Part shown: one piece after another, positions 33,409 to 38,938 of the stretch
How positions within the stretch are numbered: the stretch's first letter is position 1
Layout of the letters: each line of letters opens with the position of its first letter
NCBI RefSeq assembly: GCF_004912195.1
Contig: NZ_STGW01000002.1
Coordinates: forward strand, 1,265-40,202
DNA length: 38,938 nucleotides
Direction: 5' to 3'
Source: Nocardioides caeni
Lineage (GTDB): Bacteria; Actinomycetota; Actinomycetes; Propionibacteriales; Nocardioidaceae
Notes under the pieces: model-generated
What the model saw: the letters and a program-made list of their open reading frames with translations, nothing else
Database searches by the model: none
What the model was told of the DNA's origin: nothing
Translations under genes and position numbers: made by a program

Positions 33409-34251
33409 GTGGATCGCTATGGGACCGACGTACTCTCCGGGGACTGGAAGGTGCCCAAGCGCGGGCGCGCCGTCGAGGCGCCGGCCGACCTGGGTCTGGT
33501 CGTCGAGGAGGTCACGACCGACTGGTGTGGCGAGATCGTCGCCGTCGACCGTGACCTGCACACGCTGACGCTCGAGGACCGGCGCAACAAGCGCCGCACC
33601 TTTCCGCTCGGCCCCGGCTTCCTGCTCGAGGGCAAGCCGGTCATCCTGACCGCTCCCGTCCGCGCCGCTGCGCCGAAGGCACCGACACGCACGGCCAGCG
33701 GCTCGGTCGCCGTCCACGACGCGAAGGCCCGGGTCGCCCGCGCCAGTCGGATCTTCGTCGAGGGCCGGCACGACGCCGAGCTGGTCGAGAAGGTCTGGGG
33801 CGACGACCTGCGGATCGAGGGCGTGGTCGTCGAGTACCTCGGCGGAGTCGACGACCTCGCCGACCACCTCGTCTCCTTCAAGCCCGGGCCGGAGCGGAAG
33901 GTCGGCGTCCTCGTCGACCACCTGGTCCGCGGGTCGAAGGAGTCGCGCATCGCCGACGCGATCGCCCGCAGTCCACAGGGCCAGCACGTGCGCATCGTCG
34001 GCCACCCGTTCGTCGACGTCTGGCAGGCCGTGAAGCCCGACCGGATCGGGCTGCGCGAGTGGCCGACGATCCCCCGCTCCATCGAGTGGAAGAAGGGCGT
34101 GTGCCAGCACCTCGGCTGGCCGCACCGCGATCAGGCCGACATCGCCCGCGCCTGGCAGCAGATCCTGTCGCGGGTCTCGTCGTTCGCCGACCTCGAGCCC
34201 GAGCTGCTCGGGCGGGTCGAGGAGCTCATCGACTTCGTGACCGTCGACTGA
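33409..34251 (+). CDS. DUF3097 family protein (Toprim-like)
   Basis: 280 residues, from GTG 33409. Typical DUF3097 start DRYGTDVLSGDWKVPKRGRAVE, then a beta barrel-like part (about 30-85) with LTLEDRRNKRRTFPLGPGFLL. The C-terminal half has Toprim-like elements: RIFVEGRHDAELVEKVWG with the conserved Glu and VGVLVDHLVRG with an Asp. The family is almost restricted to actinobacteria and has no proven function; a nuclease or RNA-linked role is suggested only by the Toprim resemblance. TACGGT (33395-33400) fits a leaderless or nearly leaderless transcript. It converges on hemW with 9 nt between stops. Confidence 0.85.
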   Translation: MDRYGTDVLSGDWKVPKRGRAVEAPADLGLVVEEVTTDWCGEIVAVDRDLHTLTLEDRRNKRRTFPLGPGFLLEGKPVILTAPVRAAAPKAPTRTASGSVAVHDAKARVARASRIFVEGRHDAELVEKVWGDDLRIEGVVVEYLGGVDDLADHLVSFKPGPERKVGVLVDHLVRGSKESRIADAIARSPQGQHVRIVGHPFVDVWQAVKPDRIGLREWPTIPRSIEWKKGVCQHLGWPHRDQADIARAWQQILSRVSSFADLEPELLGRVEELIDFVTVD

Positions 34252-34260
34252 CCCGCCAGG

Positions 34261-35472
34261 TCAGGCCAGCAGGTCCCGGACCACGGCGTCGGCGAGGAGA
34301 CGACCACGGTCGGTCAGCACCAGCCGATCCTCGTCCTCGCGCAGCAGGCCGTCCGCCAGCACCCGCGGCAGCGCCGCGCGGCCGTGCTCGTCGAGGACGT
34401 CCAGCGGCAGACCCTCGGCCAGCCGGATCTCCAGCAGCACGCGCTCGACCCGCCGCGTCTCGGCGTCGAGGAGCTCCCGCCCGTGACCGGGGCTGGCACC
34501 GCTCGCCAGCCGCTCGGCGTAGGCCTTCGGATGCTTGACGTTCCACCACCGCACGCCGCCGACGTGCGAGTGGGCACCGGGCCCGATCCCCCACCAGTCC
34601 GCGCCGCGCCAATAGGCGAGGTTGTGGGCACATCGCGCGGCGTCGTCGCGCGTCCAGTTCGACACCTCGTACCAGCCCAGCCCGGCCGCGCGCAGCCGCT
34701 CGTCGGCCTGGACGTACTTGTCGGCGAGGTCGTCCTCGTCGGGCATCGGCAGCTCGCCGCGCCGCACCCGCCGGGCCAGCGCCGTGCCGTCCTCCACGAT
34801 CAGGGAGTACGCCGACACGTGGTCGGGCTCGCAGGACAGTGCCGCGTCGAGGGTCTGCGCCCAGTCGGCCGCGCTCTCCCCCGGCGTCCCGTAGATCAGG
34901 TCGAGGCTGATCTGCTCGAACCCGGCCCGGCGGGCTGCGTCGACCACCACCGGGACCCGGTCGGGGTCGTGCGTGCGGTCGAGCACCGCGAGCACGTGCG
35001 GCACGGCCGACTGCATGCCGAAGGAGAGCCGGGTGAAGCCCGCCTCGCGCAGCTGCTCGAGGTAGGCGAGGTCGACCGAGTCCGGGTTGGCCTCGGTCGT
35101 CACCTCGGCATCGGGCGCGAGACCGAAGCGCTGCTGGATCGCCCCGAGGAGACGGCCCAGGTCCGCGGCGGGGAGCAGGGTCGGCGTACCGCCGCCGAAG
35201 AAGACGGTCCGCACCTGGGGCGCCTGGCCGCCCAGCACGCGCCGGGCCAGCTCCACCTCGCCGATCGCCTGGTCGGCGTAGGACGAGCGCGAGACACCGC
35301 CGCCGAGCTCCTCGGCGGTGTAGGTGTTGAAGTCGCAGTAGCCGCAGCGGACCCGACAGAACGGGACGTGCACGTAGAAGCCGAGGTCGCGGCGGCCCAC
35401 CTCGGCGAGCGCCGCGGCCGGCAGGCCGCCGTCGGCGGGGACGGGATCCCCCTCGGGCAACGCGGACGGCAT
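34261..35472 (-). CDS. hemW: Radical SAM haem chaperone HemW (coproporphyrinogen III oxidase-like)
   Basis: 403 residues. The radical SAM cluster C-x3-C-x2-C is Cys39, Cys43 and Cys46 in HVPFCRVRCGYCDFN, with VFFGGGTPTLL next. The HemN C-terminal domain has NLAYWRGADWWGIGPGAHSHV. The extra N-terminal Cys found in true HemN is absent, as expected for HemW, which transfers haem to target proteins rather than oxidising coproporphyrinogen. The ATG start at 35472 has GAGGAT at leaderless -10 spacing on the minus strand. Confidence 0.93.
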   Translation of the reverse strand: MPSALPEGDPVPADGGLPAAALAEVGRRDLGFYVHVPFCRVRCGYCDFNTYTAEELGGGVSRSSYADQAIGEVELARRVLGGQAPQVRTVFFGGGTPTLLPAADLGRLLGAIQQRFGLAPDAEVTTEANPDSVDLAYLEQLREAGFTRLSFGMQSAVPHVLAVLDRTHDPDRVPVVVDAARRAGFEQISLDLIYGTPGESAADWAQTLDAALSCEPDHVSAYSLIVEDGTALARRVRRGELPMPDEDDLADKYVQADERLRAAGLGWYEVSNWTRDDAARCAHNLAYWRGADWWGIGPGAHSHVGGVRWWNVKHPKAYAERLASGASPGHGRELLDAETRRVERVLLEIRLAEGLPLDVLDEHGRAALPRVLADGLLREDEDRLVLTDRGRLLADAVVRDLLA

Positions 35473-35526
35473 CCGCCCATCCTCTCAGGCGGTCCTCGGA
35501 GGACGTCAGACGCGGTCGGACCCGGA

Positions 35527-36450
35527 TCAGACCGGGACGTTGAGGGTGAGGACGTAGCCGTCGTCGACCGAGCCGGTCAGCTTGCCCATCTGCAGCGAGT
35601 GGCCGTCGGAGAAGATGCCGTCGCTGTCGAGGCTGACCTGACTGAGGTTGCTCTGCGACGACTCGTAGCCGTCCGCGCCGTCGTAGACGGTCTGGCAGAC
35701 GTCCTCCGGGAAGGCGATCTGCGAGGTGCGCAGCTTGTTGCTCGCGCGGGTCGCGTCGTCGACCGAGCCGTAGACCTCGAAGTGCAGGTGCGGCCAGCGG
35801 CCGGAGTAGCAGGCCGGGAAGATGCTGGTGAACTCCAGGGCTCCGTCGGCGTCGGCGACCTGGACGCCGCGCAGGTAGTTCTCGTTCTCCACGCCCGAGG
35901 AGTAGAGCGAGTAGCGCCCCTCGCGGTCGCAGCTCCACAGATAGATCGCCGCACCCTCGTAGGGCGTCATCCCGTCGGCGTTGTTGTCGTAGACCTTGAG
36001 CCTGATGGTGAGCGGCACGCCCTCGGCGACACCGGAGGCGTCGCCGAAGCTGCGGGTGATGTCGCTGCGGACGATGCCCGACGCGGTCAGGATGTTGACC
36101 CCGTTGGTGCCGTCGGCCGGATAGGGCCCGCCGGTCTCCTCCGGGATGTCGCCGTCGTCCAGCCCGTCCTGCGAGGTCTCCATCCCCCCGCCGCCGGACG
36201 GCGGCCCGCCCACGCCGCCCTGGCCCGGCTGCCCGGACTGGCCGGCATCGGTCGTCGTACCTGAGCTGCCGGTGGTGCTGGTGTCGTCACCGCAGCCGGC
36301 GACCAACGCGACGCCCAGGCCGGCTCCGATCCCGAGCAGCCCGCGCCGTCCCCACCGGCGCGCGACCATCCCCTTGTCCTGCAGGACCGGCAGGTCGTGC
36401 GCCAGCCCCTCGCGGTGCTCGTCGTGGTCGTGTCCGTGGCTCGTCGTCAT
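35527..36450 (-). CDS. Exported intradiol ring-cleavage dioxygenase-like lipoprotein
   Basis: 307 residues from ATG 36450. The N-terminus is His-rich (TTSHGHDHDEHREG), then the twin-arginine-type segment RRWGRRGLLGIGAGLGVALVAGC with lipobox Cys53. Residues 56-105 are a Gly/Ser/Thr/Gln linker. The domain (about 110-307) has the intradiol fold with all four Fe(III) ligands: Tyr180 (GRYSLY), Tyr215 and His221/His223 in CYSGRWPHLHFE. The Tat-type signal would suit export of a folded metalloenzyme. The substrate may be an extracellular catechol, unproven. It stands alone between hemW and the acyl-CoA synthetase gene, 340 nt downstream of the latter. Confidence 0.85.
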   Translation of the reverse strand: MTTSHGHDHDEHREGLAHDLPVLQDKGMVARRWGRRGLLGIGAGLGVALVAGCGDDTSTTGSSGTTTDAGQSGQPGQGGVGGPPSGGGGMETSQDGLDDGDIPEETGGPYPADGTNGVNILTASGIVRSDITRSFGDASGVAEGVPLTIRLKVYDNNADGMTPYEGAAIYLWSCDREGRYSLYSSGVENENYLRGVQVADADGALEFTSIFPACYSGRWPHLHFEVYGSVDDATRASNKLRTSQIAFPEDVCQTVYDGADGYESSQSNLSQVSLDSDGIFSDGHSLQMGKLTGSVDDGYVLTLNVPV

Positions 36451-36539
36451 GCCACCAGTGAAGCCGGCGAGCCTGTGGGCTGACTGTGCGCCACCTGTCG
36501 GGTCCGCGTGGGGCGCCTGCGGTGTCGTCCGGACCGACC

Positions 36540-36700
36540 GCGCGGGGCGCCTGCGACGCCGGACGGGACGACCCCCGGCGCCGCACCGGGGTGCCCTCGG
36601 CTGGAAGCAGGAGCCGGCAGGAAGCGCGGTGGCCGAGGGCGGGGACCCCGCTCTGCGCCGCCGGGGGTTCGTCCCGGGAGGCGCCGCAGGCGCCCCGCGC
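36540..36700. repeat. Large imperfect inverted repeat, about 60-nt arms
   Basis: The left arm (36540-36601) starts GCGCGGGGCGCCTGCG and continues CGGGACGACCCCCGGCG to GGTGCCCTCGGC. The right arm (36632-36700) is its approximate reverse complement, ending GCGCCGCAGGCGCCCCGCGC. The right arm has short insertions, for example GGGGA next to CCCCG. The loop is about 30 nt. It lies downstream of the acyl-CoA synthetase gene. Confidence 0.65.
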
Positions 36701-36748
36701 ACTCCAAGCGGGAGGCGCCGCAAGCGCCCCACCCACCGGAAAACGCCG

Positions 36749-36783
36749 GAGGCGCCCCTCCGACCCAGTCGAAGAGGCGCCTC
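36749..36783 (-). terminator. Rho-independent terminator of the acyl-CoA synthetase gene
   Basis: On the minus strand GAGGCGCCTCTTCGAC, a TGG loop and GTCGGAGGGGCGCCTC form a 16-bp stem using two G-U pairs. A short T-tract (GTTTTCC) follows within 10 nt. It begins 8 nt past the stop. Confidence 0.8.
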
Positions 36784-36790
36784 GGGCGAC

Positions 36791-38614
36791 TCAGGCGTAG
36801 AAGGAATCCAGAAGTTGTTGGTTGTTGGACTCCACCACGTTGCGCTTCACCTTCAGCGAGGGCGTGAGCTCACCGGACTCGATGGTCAGGTCGTGGTCGA
36901 GCAGGCGCCACTTCTTGATGGTCTCCCAGCGATTGAGCTGGGTGTTGAGCTCGTCGACGTAGCCACCGACCATCGCCTTGACGGCGTCGTCGTTGACGAG
37001 CTCGGTGTAGGTCAGACCGGCCTTGCCGTTCTCGGCGGCCCACCCGGCGATGGCGTCGGGGTCGAGGGTGATCAGCGCGGAGACGAAGTTGCGCTCGGCC
37101 CCGAAGACCATGAACTGGCTGACCAGCGGGCAGATCGCCTTGAACTTGGCCTCGATCGCGGGCGGGGCGATGTACTTGCCGCCGGAGGTCTTGAAGAGCT
37201 CCTTGATCCGGCCGGTGATCTTGAGGTAGCCCTCGTCGTCGAGCTCGCCCTTGTCGCCGGTGCGCAGCCAGCCGTCGGCGGTGAACGCCTCGGCGGTCGC
37301 TTCCTCGCGGTTGTGGTAGCCGGCCATGACGTGCGGACCCTTGAGCTGGACCTCGCCGCCGTCGCCGATGCGGACCTCGGTGCCGGGGAAGGGCAGGCCG
37401 ACGGTGCCGATCTTGTAGGCGTCGGGGTGGTTGACCGTGGCGCCGGCGGAGTTCTCGGTCATGCCGTAGCCCTCGAGGATGAGGATGCCGGCGGCGTGGA
37501 ACCAGGCGGCGATCTCGGCGTTGAGGGCGGCGGAGCCGGAGATGAAGAACTTGACCCGGCCACCGAAGCGGTCGCGGACCTTCGAGAAGACGAGCTTGTC
37601 GAAGAGGCCGTGCTGCAGGTTGAGCAGGAACGGCACCGGCTTGCCGGCGCGCTTGAGCTCGTCGACCTGGGTGCCGACCTGGAAGGCCCGGTTGAAGAGC
37701 TTCTCCTTCAGACCGCCCTCGGAGGCCTGCATCGTGATGATGCGGGCGTAGGCCTTCTCGAAGATGCGCGGCGCGGCACCCATGAAGGTGGGCTTCACGA
37801 CGCCCAGGTTGTCGACGATCTTGTCGACCCGACCGTCGATGGCGGTCGCGAAGCCGCAGGCCAGCTGGGTGGAGAGCAGCACCTTGCCGAAGGAGTGGGC
37901 CATCGGGAGCCACAGGAACTGCAGGTCGTCGTCGTGGAGGATGCCCTGCGCCTTGATGGCCTCGCCCTCGAAGACCCAGCCGCGGTGCAGGGTCCGGACG
38001 CCCTTGGGCTTGCCGGTCGTGCCGGAGGTGTAGATCAGGGTGGCGAGCTGGTCCGGCTGGATGTCCGCGGCCAGCGCCTCGACGGCGCCCTCGTGCGCGG
38101 CGAGGTGGGCGTCACCGAGCGCGGCCAGGTCGTCGAGCGAGATCACCCAGTCGCCGTCGGCGATCGAGGCGTCGAACACGATGACCCTCTCGACGGCCGG
38201 GAGCTCGGCCTTGTGGTCACGCAGCTTGGTCAGCTGGTCGGCGTCCTCGGCGAAGACGAAGCGGCTGCCGGAGTCGCTGATGATGTAGGCCGTGTCGTCA
38301 CCGCCGGTCGACGGATAGACCGTGGTCGTGGCGCCGCCGGCGCAGAGGATCGCGAGGTCGGCGAAGATCCACTCGTAGCGGGTGGACGACGCGATGCCGA
38401 CGCGGTCCTCCTGGGCCAGGCCGAGGGAGAGCAGGCCGGCCGCAAGGCTGCGGACCCGGTCACCGGTCTCCGCCCAGGTGATGGAGGTCCAGCTGTCGCC
38501 CGCCGGATAGCGGAAGGCCTCGCGGGGCCCGCTCTTCTCGACGCGGTCCCAGAACTGGATGGCGCAGTTCTGGGGCATGTGCTCCAGGAAACTGGTGTCG
38601 TGGCTGATGGGCAT
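36791..38614 (-). CDS. fadD: Long-chain acyl-CoA synthetase (AMP-forming, FadD15-like)
   Basis: 607 residues. The AMP-binding motif is LIYTSGTTGKPKGVRTLHRG, the adenylate-forming core has EGYGMTENSAG, and the ATP-binding motif near the hinge is WLRTGDKGELDDEGYLKITGRIKELFKTSGGKYI, which carries the catalytic Lys in the C-terminal lid. It activates long-chain fatty acids with CoA and ATP for beta-oxidation or lipid assembly. The length and the SGGKYI ending resemble mycobacterial FadD15. ATG 38614 is preceded by GCAGGAGCG as Shine-Dalgarno. A strong terminator follows at 36749-36783, so it is monocistronic. Confidence 0.94.
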   Translation of the reverse strand: MPISHDTSFLEHMPQNCAIQFWDRVEKSGPREAFRYPAGDSWTSITWAETGDRVRSLAAGLLSLGLAQEDRVGIASSTRYEWIFADLAILCAGGATTTVYPSTGGDDTAYIISDSGSRFVFAEDADQLTKLRDHKAELPAVERVIVFDASIADGDWVISLDDLAALGDAHLAAHEGAVEALAADIQPDQLATLIYTSGTTGKPKGVRTLHRGWVFEGEAIKAQGILHDDDLQFLWLPMAHSFGKVLLSTQLACGFATAIDGRVDKIVDNLGVVKPTFMGAAPRIFEKAYARIITMQASEGGLKEKLFNRAFQVGTQVDELKRAGKPVPFLLNLQHGLFDKLVFSKVRDRFGGRVKFFISGSAALNAEIAAWFHAAGILILEGYGMTENSAGATVNHPDAYKIGTVGLPFPGTEVRIGDGGEVQLKGPHVMAGYHNREEATAEAFTADGWLRTGDKGELDDEGYLKITGRIKELFKTSGGKYIAPPAIEAKFKAICPLVSQFMVFGAERNFVSALITLDPDAIAGWAAENGKAGLTYTELVNDDAVKAMVGGYVDELNTQLNRWETIKKWRLLDHDLTIESGELTPSLKVKRNVVESNNQQLLDSFYA

Positions 38615-38702
38615 GTCGCTCCTGCATGCTCGTCCGAGATCGACCTAACTGGGAAGTAACCTAGATCACGACTGGTGACTCCGGTAGCGCACCCCCTGCT
38701 CG

Positions 38703-38938
38703 TCAGGCGTGCTTCTCCACGGTTTCACGGGCCTTCTGGGCCAATCCGTCGATCGCGAGCAGCTCCGGCAGCCGGCTCCGGTCGAGGTTGAGGGCGGTGA
38801 ACATGTCGGCCACGCTGACGCCGTGGCCCGGGCGGTGGACGACCGCGACGGCGTCCCCCGCTCGGATCGTCCCCGTGCCCAGCACCCGGAGGTAGGGACC
38901 GGGGCGGCCCGCGAGCGCGAACCTCTTCACCCAGGCCG
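38703..38938 (-). CDS. MOSC domain protein, 3' part only (window edge)
   Basis: Only the last 78 or so residues are in the window; the reading frame continues past the right end through A-W-V-K-R-F, so the GTG near 38930 is not the true start. KRFALAGRPGPYLRVLGTGTIRAGDAVAVVHRPGHGVSVADMF is the end of a MOSC beta barrel and the start of the YiiM-type 3-alpha C-terminal domain. MOSC proteins carry sulfur or molybdenum cofactor functions, and the catalytic Cys would be upstream outside the window. Confidence 0.85.
   Translation of the reverse strand, partial: AWVKRFALAGRPGPYLRVLGTGTIRAGDAVAVVHRPGHGVSVADMFTALNLDRSRLPELLAIDGLAQKARETVEKHA

Larger units (their letters stand above)
36451..36790. other. 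Gene-free gap rich in GGCGCC palindromes
   Basis: No gene is supported in these 340 nt. The stretch holds six or more GGCGCC-centred units, a large imperfect inverted repeat (36540-36700) and the terminator of the acyl-CoA synthetase gene (36749-36783). The reading frames across it are low-complexity Arg/Pro/Gly translations, as expected from GC-rich repeats. Confidence 0.7.

Noticed and set aside
36146..38659. Plus-strand open reading frame of 837 codons opposite fadD
   Set aside because: It mirrors the acyl-CoA synthetase gene and the repeat gap; the translation has no family motif.

Overview
The window is high-GC actinobacterial chromosomal DNA, most likely from Nocardioides or a close relative. 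The basis is the heavy G/C third-position bias, frequent GTG starts, many 4-nt start/stop overlaps, and two copies of a palindromic intergenic element of the GGTCGTCGAGGAGC...GTCTCGAGAC type that I associate with Nocardioides. The backbone (dgt, dusB, glyS, uppS, recO, leuA, era, a cytidine-deaminase-like gene, a CorC-type protein, ybeY, phoH, a HIT protein, rsmE, dnaJ, hrcA, hemW) broadly matches a core block that I recall from Mycobacterium tuberculosis (Rv2344c to Rv2388c). No tRNA, rRNA, transposase, integrase, phage gene or CRISPR array was seen.

Layout. 1-5.6 kb (minus): dgt, a secreted SH3/M15-like protein, and a tightly overlapped glyS-lipoprotein-dusB run. 5.7-8.9 kb: a small monooxygenase-like gene diverges from a zinc/manganese ABC importer operon (binding protein, ATPase, permease). 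A perfect 17-bp Zur-like palindrome covers the importer's -10 region and start codon. 8.9-9.1 kb: intergenic palindromes. 9.1-11.5 kb (minus): a secreted protein ending in five 9-residue leucine repeats, then uppS and recO. 11.6-15.4 kb: a secreted lipase (plus) converges on an alpha/beta hydrolase that lies directly downstream of leuA. leuA has a 13-codon leader peptide with three consecutive Leu codons and a perfect 11-bp hairpin.

15.5-17.7 kb (plus): a flavodoxin-fold reductase and two tandem septum-formation-type lipoproteins. 17.7-23.2 kb (minus): phoH, ybeY, a CorC-type membrane protein, a degenerate cytidine-deaminase-fold protein, a siderophore-interacting reductase and era, with a DUF1330 gene on the plus strand. 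23.3-25 kb (minus): a secreted Excalibur/fibronectin-III protein and a HIT protein. 25.1-28.5 kb (plus): an ECF sigma factor, a membrane GerMN/Gmad2 protein that may be its anti-sigma factor, a GerMN/Gmad2 lipoprotein and an AlkZ-like winged-helix protein, all closely packed.

28.5-31.5 kb (minus): rsmE, dnaJ and hrcA behind a clear CIRCE element. 31.7-34.3 kb (plus): a DUF2470 haem/iron-type protein behind an IdeR/DtxR-like iron box, a metallo-beta-lactamase-fold protein preceded by an unusual 22-bp tandem repeat array, and a DUF3097 gene. 34.3-38.9 kb (minus): hemW, an exported intradiol dioxygenase-like lipoprotein, a repeat-rich gap with a strong terminator, a long-chain acyl-CoA synthetase, and the 3' end of a MOSC-domain gene cut by the window edge.

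Most genes are conserved housekeeping. The less ordinary material is the nonapeptide-repeat secreted protein with a CRP-like site upstream, the sigma/GerMN module, the 22-bp operator-like array, and the regulatory sites (Zur, iron box, CIRCE, Leu attenuator). All promoter and operator calls are pattern-based inferences.
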